Assembly (NCBI GenBank): GCA_036345935.2
Contig: JADWOT020000009.1
Span: 4,731,381-4,795,380 of the forward strand
DNA: 64,000 nt
Direction of reading: 5' to 3'
Source of the DNA: Taenia hydatigena
Taxonomy: Eukaryota > Platyhelminthes > Cestoda > Cyclophyllidea > Taeniidae
A model generated the notes under the pieces. That model was given only the letters and a program-made list of their open reading frames with translations. It was not told the DNA's origin and did no database searches. A program made the translations under genes and the position numbers. How positions within the stretch are numbered: the first letter of the stretch is position 1; each line of letters starts with the position of its first letter. Positions 50,401 through 61,349 of this stretch are shown in pieces.

Positions 50401-53400
50401 ATGGCCGTCAAAACTCGACTGGCACACTACACTTTTCTCGCGTTGTGTTGTGTAAGTTTGTATAATCCACAGACTTCATACGACTCACTTTATTTGTTTT
50501 TAAATGCTCTTTAAACTGGTTACTAAAGAGAACTTAAAGTGTATGTTAGGACTATGTGCGGTTTATGCATCGTGGCTAGTTGAATTTAAAAAGGATGCTT
50601 TTATTGGAAATTTTTCCTCATCAAAGTAGTGTCATGCTACAGATTATAGGGTTTAAAGGCGGGTGAAATGTTCGGGATAGTAGAACCCTCGATTGACTTG
50701 AAGAGAAATGAGATTATAACCGATGATTTTAAGTAAATGATTGGGCTGCTCTTGGCTGTTTTCGCCTGGAAGGAAACAGGGCAAGTGCGATGCTTGTGTG
50801 TTGTGCGCGTCTGCTAGAAACGACCGTTCAGTGATATCTGAACATTTGGCATTTCGTAGAGAAAACTATTTTGACAAGCGAAAGACTGATTGATTTGCTA
50901 CGTGTGTGTTGGGTTGCACTTATGTGCGGGTTTGTATTTCGTTAATTCTCCCACTACATGCTTAATTACTCGCAATGCAATGTATGCATTTGGATTAAAG
51001 GCTTGGATTAGTTTACCAACATGTACCAGTTGCTACACCCCTATAAGCCGAATTTTAGCCATAACAAGTACTGAAAGTTTTAATTGGCTTTTATGCTCTC
51101 AATTTTGTGGCGCAATTAGTTGTAGGGTTTTGCCTTGTCTCTCACCTTTTGAGTGGCCTAAGGCCAGTAATGTTTCTGCCCGTGTGTCTGCGATAGGACG
51201 GAGCGATTCAGGCTTTCAGATAATTAATTATGACTACAACCTGTTATGACGCACAAACGCCCTACATCGAATGCGGATTTCTTTCACTGCATATGGTGCA
51301 AACTACAACACAATTCTCACATCTCTCCACACAAAATTCATTGATGCCAATTTTTGCTTTACTGCTTTTGCCTTGGTGGATGTTAGTCTAGAACTTCTTC
51401 GTAGGAGCCTTGCCTTTTACAGAAATGTTTCCAGCAAAGGTCCTCTTTAATATTTATAAGGCCTTTAGTGCTTATTTGATGGATTATCTTGGCTATCAAA
51501 TTAAAGTAATATTTACAAGTTGAACTCATTCACTAATTGGAAAATATTAGGTTCAAGTCATGGGCGTTTTTTGGCGTAAAATTGGTCTATAGAATGGTTT
51601 AGCCCTTACGAAAAGAGATGATTACTGAGGAAGATTGAGATCATCTTGGAATAGCAATGCTGCAAGAACAATAACCGAAACTACTGAATCTTTTAACAAC
51701 GCTGAAACACAGCAAAAACTCACACACCTAGTTCGATTTTCAGGATTTATTATCAATAGACCCTTAAAATTCTGTAAATTCATGGGTAGAACCAACTACT
51801 TTTCGCCCCAAAAAGTACTCTTATTCTTGCTCCTTTGGCAATTCAATGAAAGGTCCTCATAGTTGCTGTCCAGTTAAAAATCCTTCACCCGGTTAGTCCT
51901 CCACTTCCGTTGACTCGATATTGGCAGATGCAACGCAAACGTTCACTCCTTTCCTTGATCATGTGTTGAATGCAATGAAAAAGAGGTGTTAAAAGAATGA
52001 GGAAGTAAGTGAGCTAAATCAGGTAAAATGATGTCTAAGCTAACAATTGTGTGAATGGCTGATTTCATTTCTTAAATGCGTAAAATGAATATCAACGGTA
52101 AAACGTGACAGAATCCCGACGCGCCATTTGATGCGTGTCACCTTAATTCCTTGTGAATGAAAAGGTGTTGTGTATTCTAAACCAATCCAGCTTGCTACTG
52201 CAGCTCCCAGCAGTTGTTGCTGATTGAGCAGATTATTCGAAAAAATGAAGCCTTTAGCAAATTACTAATAAATTTACGTTCTGCGAATTCTTTTGATGCG
52301 AGGGTCCATTGACTACTCCTCGTGGCGATTAGTACCTCCATAACAAAAATCAACTGTTTGTTGGGTGGTGGATTTCATATAATATGTCTGTTTTGTGTTT
52401 TCATCTTAAATAATAATAACAGCAAAGCTTTTTGTGTACTTCCCTCGTAATTTAGAAAAAGTCGGACATTAGTAAAACTTCAAGCTGTCTCAATATTTAC
52501 TGCAACACGACTGTCATCGAGTAACAAATTTTGGAGTGGCGCCTTGAAAAGCTACCCTAGTTCATCTCTCCTAAAACCGACTTTATCAACCATTTATGCA
52601 TTACCATATGTAAAACGGAATATTTTAATTATTTAATAGCAAAAAAAATTCATTTTATTAACGATCTAAACTTCTTGAATTCTTTAAAAAAGTAATCACC
52701 AAATTCTACAATGCCGCCTTAGCACTAGCTGCTAGTGATGATTGGCAGCAATTAATTGTTGTCAATCAAACATCGTTTCCGCCGCTGTCCCTCTCCTCCA
52801 TCAATTACATGGTGTGAGGTCACAAGCTCTGCTCACCAACACCTAACACGTCTTTATGACAAAGGTTCCACAATGTGCTTCCACTAACTAAAAAATCCTC
52901 CTCCCTGTCCTCTTCCTCCTTATTATTCAACAAGTGTACTCAGAAAAATTGCTTCGCTACGCCGTTTTAGGCTCTTGTGGCGGGAGGTGGCATATTCGAA
53001 ATTCGAGTTGAAAGATTTCAATTGGACGAGAACTTCCCGGCTGCAAAATGTTGCCCTCAGGATGACGATGGAGATGCTGACAGATCCTTCACAGCCTGCC
53101 TTGCCAAATGCCAATTTCTTATTCGGGTATGTTCTGCATTTAAAACTCCATGCGAGTGGACGGATTTAATTTAAGGCACTTGCCGTAGCTTGAGAAGTTC
53201 TTATAAGTGGTCATTTTCGTGACTTATGTTCGGGTTTCGGCTCTTTAGGTTTGTCTTGACAAATATCAGACCGTCTGGAATGCTGACAGGCAACCCGAAT
53301 GCCCACTAGGGAGTAAGGTCGTTCCACTTCCGTTGGCACAGCTGAAGAAGCCACTAGTCAATATCAGTTTTCCTGTTCAAGCAACCTGGCAGGTAATTTG

Positions 53401-56400
53401 CTGTTTGTGGTTAAATTTGGCATTAAAATGTTATATTAATAATCGCACTTTTTTATTTTTAGGAGAACTTCACACTAATGCTGGATATTCTCCACGACGC
53501 TGGTGAACCAAGTAGGAATCAGTCCTATTTAACCTATTTTCAAAGCATAAGTTAATTTGGTATTGCTTTCATGTTTTTGACGCATAGATTCGCCAAAGCT
53601 GCTCTTCCGACTGCCCTCAAATGAAGTCAACTTTACTTCACACCACCACTGGAAAGTGAAATCTTTCGGAAGTCGCTCACCACTCGCATATGGGAAACCA
53701 CACTCTCAACTGGCGCCCACACAACGTGGAATCGGGCTCAGCGTTCTCACGACGTTCACTTTTAAGTGCTTACCCGGATTTTTTGGCCCACTGTGCGAAA
53801 ACAAGTGCGATTCGGAGGGCAGCCAATTTGAATCTGCTGATTGCGAATCGGAAGAAACACAGTGTCCTCAAGGCTACAAGGGTCAACACTGTGACATACG
53901 TAAGTAAAGTTATTCCATTGATACTTTTCTGTCCAGAGTTTAGTTGTTAATTTGTGGTTAAAATGTTCAAAGTGTTGGCTGTCGTATGGTGTCTTGCGAT
54001 GACTAATCCCCATATGAGGCCAAGTCGAGGTTTATTCAACTTCATTAATAAACTCTAGGCATGAGATCATGAACTTTTTTTAAATGACCTTCGTCTTTTG
54101 CAGCGATTTGCACCAAAGGATGTCAAAACGGTGATTGCGTTGACCCCGACACTTGCAGGTGAGCCACAGCAAACGTGCATGTCTCTTTGACCTTTAAGAA
54201 TATCTTAAGCGTAAGCCCATATAACCTATCACTTGACCGAAATTCGAAAAAAAGATATCAAATCATTATTTGGCAAATTTTCATGTTAAACTGTATTTGG
54301 AAATTTTGAAAATTTGTTTTAATTTAATTCAGATGCCATCAGGGTTGGACGGGAAAAGATTGTAGCGTTTGCCAAGCATACCCAGGTTGTAAACACGGTT
54401 CGTGCTCTTTTGATCAGAAGAAAAGTCGTCATCTTCCATTCACGTGCTCTTGTGAGGATGGATGGGGTGGAATGCTCTGCGATATAGGTGAGCTGACTGT
54501 ATCAGTCGCTTTTAATGTCTCTTTTTTATTGGTGGATTATAAATGCATTATTTAGATTACATTTTTATCTAATTTTGCAGACCTTCAATTCTGTCAGAAT
54601 AATAAAGGAGTCTGTAAGAACAATGGGAAATGCGAAAACGCGAGAAGCCCCAGTGGTCAGCCGTACCGTTGCGTCTGTGCCCCCGGTTTCCGAGGTGACC
54701 ACTGCGAGATGATGCAACTCGACTGTCTCAGTCACGGCTGCCGCAACGGTGGCCAGTGTACCCAACACATGGACGGACAGGTGGACATTTGATCATCGGC
54801 ATATTGGTACTCAAATGCAGACAGTAGCCTAACCCTCTCCATGTTTATTGCAGACCCGATGCATTTGTCCAAAGGGCTATTATGGCAATTTGTGCGAATT
54901 CAATCAGACAATCTGCTCAGAGCATCCCTGCCAAGCTGCCAATTCAGTCTGCCATCCGTTACCTCGACCAAAAAATGGGCGGCAGTTCTATTGTGCTTGC
55001 CCACCTGGCTACACTGGAGACAACTGCGAAATCAACATTGATGACTGTGCATCAAAACCTTGCCAGAATGGTGAGTGTTACCTCTTGAGTTTTCGTTTGA
55101 GTTGCTTCCTCCTTATTTAAATGTTAAAATACAAACTCTTTAATGATTTGTCTTACAGGAGCATTTTGTGAAGACCTTATTAGCAGTTATCGGTGCATCT
55201 GTCCATCTGGTTTCTCCGGAATTTGGTGCGAAAATCGTGAAGTTGAGTGTCCTCCAAACACCTGTCCGAAGGGCTCTACTTGCTACAAAACTAAAGACGG
55301 CACTTTTAAGTGTTCTTCATTAAGTGGCCCTAGCTCCCAAAAGTATCAGAGTTATTTGGCTGTCAACACCACCCTTTTGACGTCCGCAGAGCCCTTAACC
55401 TCGGATAAGGGCAGCATTGTCATGGTCCATTTGCAGCCCTCCTTCCTCAGTCTCACGATTGGCATTCCTGTTGCAGTCGCGATCTCCGGCCTCGTTTTAG
55501 CCATCGCCGTGTGTCTCTTCATGGCAGTTTGCCTATGGCGACGTGAAAAGACCCAATCAAAACTAAAGCCATCCCCACAAAACTTTTCTCCAAAACTTCA
55601 ATTGGAAGAAGACATAAATGGCTACGCCTCAGAAACTTCCACCATTTGGTCGGCCTACGAGCCACTCAATTCACTACGCTCTAACGAGACCACATTACCC
55701 AAGCTTTCTCTCTATCCAAAACTCAAAGGAGAGGACAAGATAAAACACTTAGAACCCTCACTGTACCACCAACAGCGGTACTGTGAAGCGCCGTCTAATC
55801 GCTCCTTCTCAACTCTTCTTTCTCCTACGTCCACTTACGAAGCACCCGGTAGCTATGAGGACACCGGTGTACCCACGCTACCCCCACGGCCCTCGAGGAT
55901 CGGTTCAATCATCACCTATCCACCCACCTTCCTTCGACCTATCCTTTACCCCTTTGCACCGCAGAAAACATTTCCTGGCCAGCGTTTCACCAACCCGCCA
56001 ACTGATTTGGTCAATACCACGCTCACCGATGCTGCTAAAAGGTAAGCGTACCTCACGGTCTTTTTTGACTAAAAGACTCAGTGTTCAAACAACAGTTTTC
56101 TCACTAAATTACGCCTGCGATTTAAATGTAGACAGTGAAGCGTATTTCAATAAAAATTTCAATACTGGGTAAAGAACACTAAATACAGCTGTGGAGCAAC
56201 ACTCATAGCATCAGGCTGGATCAAAGAATGTTTCTTTTTAAGCAGACGCAAAGACACAATCGTATACGCAATAATAAGATCTTCTGACGTGGCCCAGGAC
56301 CTTTATCCCAACGTTCCGAAAGGGAAGCAATCTTACAAACGCAGCAACAGTAGTAGTGGCGATGGAGGATGCAAGGAGCCCGTGGGATATCGGCCCAAGG

Positions 56401-56525
56401 CACTGCCGCAGCTTGCACTGATAGAGACCAAAGTCGTCAGTGGTCATCGAAGTAGCAGCAGCAGCGGCAGCAGGAGCAATTGTAGGGACCAAATAGTGGG
56501 TACTTCGACCTCTACCCGAGTTTAG
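50401..56525 (+). CDS. DLL: Delta-type Notch ligand (DSL family), 11 exons, about 833 aa
   Basis: DSL ligands are single-pass membrane proteins that activate Notch on neighbouring cells. Exons: 50401-50451, 52971-53126, 53249-53392, 53463-53511, 53588-53899, 54104-54158, 54333-54487, 54581-54780, 54854-55070, 55159-56041 and 56246-56525, with phases closing exactly. Exon 1 encodes a signal peptide (MAVKTRLAHYTFLALCC). Exons 2-4 form the MNNL domain (GGGIFEIRVERFQL). Exon 5 ends in a DSL domain with six cysteines at 194, 203, 207, 219, 226 and 235. About six EGF repeats and one partial repeat follow; the one starting INIDDCASKPCQNG is of calcium-binding type. One membrane helix spans residues 545-572, then RREK. 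No Jagged-type VWC domain is seen, so I call it Delta and not Jagged. The tail ends STRV, a class I PDZ ligand pattern. If the last intron is retained, translation stops at 56043-56045 instead. Confidence 0.9.
56042..56245 (+). other. DLL: Last intron of the Delta-type gene with a stop codon in its donor site
   Basis: The donor reads AAAAG then GTAAGC, close to the ideal consensus, and the acceptor is TTTTTAAGCAG. Read through, the donor supplies an in-frame TAA immediately after the exon. Splicing joins phase 2 to phase 1 and opens 93 further codons to the TAG at 56523-56525. The choice between splicing and retention therefore decides whether the ligand carries the PDZ-type C-terminus. Confidence 0.6.
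56452..56478 (+). repeat. AGC trinucleotide repeat in the last Delta exon
   Basis: A short imperfect run of AGC/GGC triplets encodes a Ser-rich stretch (SSSSSGSR) in the cytoplasmic tail. It is a likely site of length variation. Confidence 0.6.
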
Positions 56526-57462
56526 TTCCTCTGTATGCACCCAATGGCTTCACTGCCTTCAAAATAACACCTTTGACTTATTCATAATCAGAGAAGGAGT
56601 GAGAATTCTGCATCGTCTCTCGCATTTATATTTAATCGAAGGAAGCGATCATTAAATGCTCCACTCCCCTTCCTATTGCCGGGTCTAGGCTAGCCCAATC
56701 ACCAGACTTGCCTTTTGCGACTACCGATATCCTCTGTCAGGGTCGCTTCCACCCCTCTTCTATCCCCTTCCCCTTCTTTACTCCTCAAATCACCGCACAG
56801 CCCGAGAGACATACCAGCAAACACACTAGTGCCTTCATCTGTTCCATTAACTTGTATGATTTGAAGAATCACCCGGATTTGTGTATTTAAAATTTAACTT
56901 GAAATTGTATATGTCTGATGACAGCTATCTCGATTATTTCTGCTTTTCCACGTCTTGATTAGCGCTGCCATTGAGGATCAGATTCCTTTTAGCCACCCAA
57001 GTTAGCTACATATACCCATTCTCGATTGTTCATGACGCGCTTAAGTGCTTCCTAACATGTAGAAAAGTTAGCTTTTGGCCAATTCTCCACACGCCTTTTT
57101 GCTTCAATGGAACTCAAAGTAATCAGACATGATTCGTTCATTCTTAGGCATCTGCATTCAATTTCATATGGAATTTTTATTTTTATCATGGCTGTGGTGC
57201 TATTCCTAAAATGTGCTTATCTCCATAAAAAAAATTCAGGAAATTTTGCGTCAACGCAGCAGCGCCCATAATTACTCATGCACTCACTTACCGCATAGTG
57301 GAAGTAATGTTGACAAACTGCACTTTCAAAGCAGCCAACGTGCTCTGCATATTTCTCGCGAGCTTTGGCATATGAGTCAGGTGGGTGCTGATTCAAATCG
57401 CTTTTGTGATCCGCGCCAAGACATGTCAATTCACCTGGAGGCCCCTTTTCACAGGGATAGAT
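56526..57462. other. 3' flank of the Delta-type gene, nothing further recognised
   Basis: An ATTAAA at about 56651 is the only polyadenylation candidate. The plus-strand frame at 57213-57509 may contain a frame-shifted upstream part of the FUT8-like pseudogene, but I could not align it with confidence. Confidence 0.35.
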
Positions 57463-58318
57463 CAGACCATTGGCGAACCACCTGGCCGAACTTCTGGAAG
57501 GTCAAATAGGTCGGCTACATAAACCAGCAAACTGTGACACAGGCAAGTTTATCGCAGCTAAACTCCCAAACTGTGGTTTAGGATGGCAAGTTCCCCACAT
57601 TGCTGTGATGTTTAAAATAGGACATGCCTTGAAACTCACCTTCTTCGTGGATACTGACAATTGGTCCGACTCATTCAACCTAATCCCAAGTTGGTCTCAC
57701 ACTAAAGCTAATGTAGTTCGCCAGCCCACTTTAGGATTTGGAAACAAACTGCCTGGTCTGAGGAGAGACTGAGCAGAGGCTTGGCTTATGGGTTGTGCTG
57801 TCCGCTGTACCATTCGAGTTAAGCCGAGTGTTTTACGAAAGAAGCTATAGGCCGATTTAAATAAAATTAAGACCAAACCACTGTTCGGCTTTCATTTTCG
57901 TCGAATGGATAAGCTTCGACCTGAGGAGGTCCATTTTCCACTGTCGCAGTACATGGAAAATGTCAAGCGGGCCGATTGGTGGTCTGAATTTTAAGAGGAG
58001 CTGCTGTCCCTTGAGGGTCAGATTCAAAAAACTGTCGTCTTGGCGTTTGATGATCCGGAAGTCTTCAACGAACCGCCATAACTCTATTCAGATTACGCTA
58101 ACGTTGGTGATAAAAATCGTGAGCAAAAACCACTGGACGAGAAGCCAGAATACGGGCTTACAAAGGGTCAATTCCATTATTGCAATCTGGCAAGCTGTTA
58201 CCATTTTATTTGTGCATTCTCTTCCGACGTCCGTCTCCTCGTGCATGCACCTCACATAACCGATGTGTGGATGGACAGTAACAGATCAACTCACGCTTAC
58301 TCCATTTATATGGTCTAG
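57463..58318 (+). pseudogene. FUT8: Decayed alpha-1,6-fucosyltransferase (FUT8-like) pseudogene
   Basis: FUT8 adds core fucose to N-glycans in the Golgi. A single reading frame (the frame of 57470) keeps its similarity for about 850 bp despite in-frame stops at 57770, near 57836, at 57992 and at 58079. Matching pieces occur in the family order: LHKPANCDTGKFIAAKLPNC against the LQNP..C...KL.C region, then FHFRRMDK at 57893-57913 against the GDP-fucose-binding VHVRRTDK, followed by EEVHFPLSQYM. Next come VVLAFDDPEVFNE against VYLATDDPSLLKEA, and FICAFSSDVRLL against FLVCTFSSQVCR. No introns are apparent within the aligned part, which suggests a processed retrocopy or one large exon. The N-terminal membrane anchor and the C-terminal SH3 domain are not recognisable. 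Confidence 0.72.
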
Positions 58319-59305
58319 CCCATGCATGGCCGAGGTGAACCCTCCTAAAAATTCATTTGATTTTTAACTGGAAATGATGCTAAAAAAGTGGCATTATAGT
58401 AGTGCCAAGAAGCATCTGGAATGATAGTCGAATCTTTCCTACGTACACTGGAAAAGAAAGTGTTTCACGGTTCCCCGATAAGTGATATCTCTTGGAATCT
58501 TATGTACTTACGCTGATCTTTTTCTCGACATTGCATGCATTAGCTGGCTTTTTTGACCTAGGCTGCATGAACAAGACTCCCGCACTTAGAGGGGCAAAAA
58601 ATTCTGAACTGAAGAGACTTCTTATTCCCACAAGTAGGCAAAATATTCACATGCAGGCATAAAATGTCATTGCGAAACAAATAAACACCTAAGACAAAAT
58701 TCAACTTCAAGTGCAGTCGTCTTGGAACATACTTCAAAGTCACTTGAATCCTTAACGGATTCTAACCCCCCCGTAATAGGTAAATGAAAAGTGATAAAAA
58801 AGACAACGTTTGGTTGTGTAGTGGCACAACCAGAAAGGGCGGAACATGACCAGTGAAGCGATGCAGCAGTAAGACCAACGCTACGATGTGGAAACAGATT
58901 GAGCATATGCAAACGGTTGGATGTGATGTTAAGTGTTACACTGCGCACGCTCCTCGCCCCGCAAGCCCTTTAATTGTATGCTTAATTAACATTGCTGAAT
59001 GTCAAACAGCCCTGCGAAGTGAAATATTTTTAGGCACGATACAACACCGTGTATTGTAAAATTTGAATAAAAGCAAACTTTAGGCGAATAACATCAACTG
59101 TATTTGTCAAAATATTTGGCGGCATCACAGTGTCATCACACTTACAATGAACGATTGGGACGGTTGCACCATTGATGATCTTGAATGAGTTTTAAATAAC
59201 CAAGTTGGTATTATTACCTGGAAAAAAGGGATCTGAAATTTGCCAAGATGATCTAATTACCATGGATCAGTCACTCGTTTGTGAGCCTTGGAAACTGGCA
59301 TCGCT
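58319..59305. other. Intergenic DNA, nothing recognised
   Basis: The open frames here are short and without a match. The segment at 58320-58560 could hold the eroded C-terminal part of the FUT8-like pseudogene, but the similarity is not convincing. Confidence 0.35.
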
Positions 59306-59317
59306 AGGATCTTTAAC

Positions 59318-59572
59318 ATGCAAGCAATGGCTCCTGATCAGATTGCTGGCCTTGCCTTGAATGCCCTCAGCCAGCCCAAGAAGGGAGACGCGGTAAATCA
59401 ACTTTACTAGCTTACTGGTCTTACTATGGAAAATTAGCGTCCTCCGGATGAATCTTACCTAATGTACCATTTGGTGTTCCCTTTGATTTCCCTCTTGCTG
59501 TAACAGTTGATATCCGCTCCATTTTTACAAAAAATTACTAGAACTTCCTAGGCATCAGAGCAACCTAAATGA
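59318..59572 (+). CDS. Possible very small spliced gene or tail of one, unknown function
   Basis: I do not recognise this protein. The first exon, 59318-59392, encodes 25 residues with strongly protein-like composition (MQAMAPDQIAGLALNALSQP, then KKGDA) and ends at a GTAAAT donor. A CTTCCTAG acceptor at 59551 joins it in phase 0 to ASEQPK and a TGA stop. AATAAA follows two bases later, at 59574-59579. The alternative acceptor at 59908 would add an 18-residue tail and stop at 59963-59965. The frame stays open upstream to a TGA at 59282, so this may instead be the 3' end of a gene or a gene fragment whose earlier exons I cannot find. Confidence 0.3.
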
Positions 59573-60385
59573 AAATAAAAGTAAATAACCAAATTCATAT
59601 TTGTGACGGATAATTTAGCACTGAATGCCAAATGTTGTGACAGTATGCTTTATCTTTCTATCTAAAGGACATCGAAATCTTTCACCATGCGCAATCAAAT
59701 GATAGACATGGCTTGTGAACTGAGATTTACTATCGACGAGGATACTTTGTCATTCATTGTGATAAGCTAACGTAGCCTGATCACATGAAATGATAAAATA
59801 AAAGTTTAATTTTAAGTTTGATCTGAATAGATACAACGAAAACGAAAGGTGATACTTTTCGTTTCAACACAAATAATGTTACACATACGTCTTTCCTTCA
59901 AATCGCAGCCTCTCGAACGCTTAGCACTACCACGACGGGAGTCCCACCGGAATTTTATGCCTTAACAGACCATCGGAAGTACAAATAAGCAAAAGTACAC
60001 TGACATTAGTCTTTAGCACCCAAGTCTTTTCTGAATGCAGCGTGGACTCTATGAGGGTGTATAATGCGAAGATTTACAAATGCTCAAATATTTATGGGAT
60101 CTGATCTTGTTTCTACTCTGGGAATTAATGGTGTTTGCCCATCTCAAATGTGTCTCCAAACAAGCATTCATTTACTTATTAACGTACAGGAAATAGTAGC
60201 TGGAAAGCCATACAGTCAAACGAAAGTACAAGTCCAGGGAACTGATGCACCAATACGGCAAATTTTTTGATCAGGCATGACAAACCCAAACGTACATAAC
60301 AGACATTGTGCTTGGTAGCGTAAATTTTCAAATTACTAAAATCCATAGCATTAATAAAGCACCAATGGGGAAATCAGAAACAAGG
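59573..60385. other. Intergenic DNA, nothing recognised
   Basis: AT-rich sequence with short unmatched open frames, including one at 60064-60270 that has no family resemblance. Confidence 0.4.
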
Positions 60386-60572
60386 CGTAGTACTTTGTTT
60401 GTTTGTGCTACCGGTTTCTAGTCAGGGTCACAGAGGTGGCCGTGCTGCCCTAGCTGCGTGGGCTGGCCTCCGGGCCATGCCAGCAGCCTATTTCCCTCTG
60501 TCCGTCGAATATATATATTCTAACCTAGCATTCTGCCTTCCTTTACCTTCGAGGGATCCTAGAGACGCTACA
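60386..60572 (+). mobile_element. Solo LTR (187 bp) of the TRIM family
   Basis: It begins CGTAGTACTTTG (first T mutated to C) and ends GAGACGCTACA. It contains GGTCACAGAGGTGGCCGTG, GGGCTGGCCTCCGGGCCATG and an AATATATATATTC TATA-like segment. The flanking pentamers CAAGG (60381-60385) and TAAGG (60573-60577) match at four of five positions. It is one of the best preserved copies here. Confidence 0.85.
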
Positions 60573-61349
60573 TAAGGACTATAAATATTATATTATACCG
60601 ATCTGTCTAGCGCCACATTGACCTGACTAACCAAATATTTTGGGCGCTAAGCTAACTTTAGCATATGTATACATATGAGAGTCTTACAAGCACTGGAAAA
60701 ATATGCCTGATAATCAAGTTAAATTGAAGGCTAAAGCATAAGTTGCTAATACGCTTAACAAAAATCAGAATGTCTGACTTCTCCTTAGGCTAATTAAAAC
60801 AAACATTCAAAAGGCCTTGAATTATTTGCACGACTTTAATAAAATGTTTAGTGGACAATATCAACAAGCCAAAGGTTGACCTTGAAGCTGGTTTTAACAT
60901 GCCACTGCACTGGTTGAGGTGTTGTTGTCGCATTCGTGCGGGATGGGTCACACTTGTTCCTTTTACGCTGCTCATGGTATTTTGCCTCACAGAAAGCTTG
61001 TAAATGGCGTAGACTTCTAGAGTTTTTGTTTCAAGGTCCTTGTCTCTAGTTATGAAAAGATTTTGCGCATAGTACACGACTTGGTCGTTTTGAAGTGACG
61101 TGTTGCTCTTTTTGAAATAAATCGGTCCCAATATTGTGATATTTTCAGCTAAGTAGGTTACTCATTATAGTTTGGCGTTGAGCTGATACAAATTTACTCG
61201 TTTATATTGGATTGCTCGTTGGTGTTCCATGTGTTAAGATGAAGTTGGCTTGTGTTTGAATAAGTTGAAGTCTCTTCGACTGTAATTGTTCTTCCAAAAG
61301 CCCCACGGACGCTCTGCAAGTAATACCGAGCTTGGTGCAAGATTTGCGC
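60573..61349. other. 5' flank of the endonuclease V gene
   Basis: This should include the endonuclease V promoter. A 113-codon minus-strand frame at 60790-61131 has no recognisable match and I do not call it a gene. Confidence 0.4.

Noticed and set aside
56289..56525. A separate small gene after the Delta-type gene
   Set aside because: The frame extends upstream to a splice acceptor at 56245 and joins exon 10 in exact phase, so it is better read as the last Delta exon.
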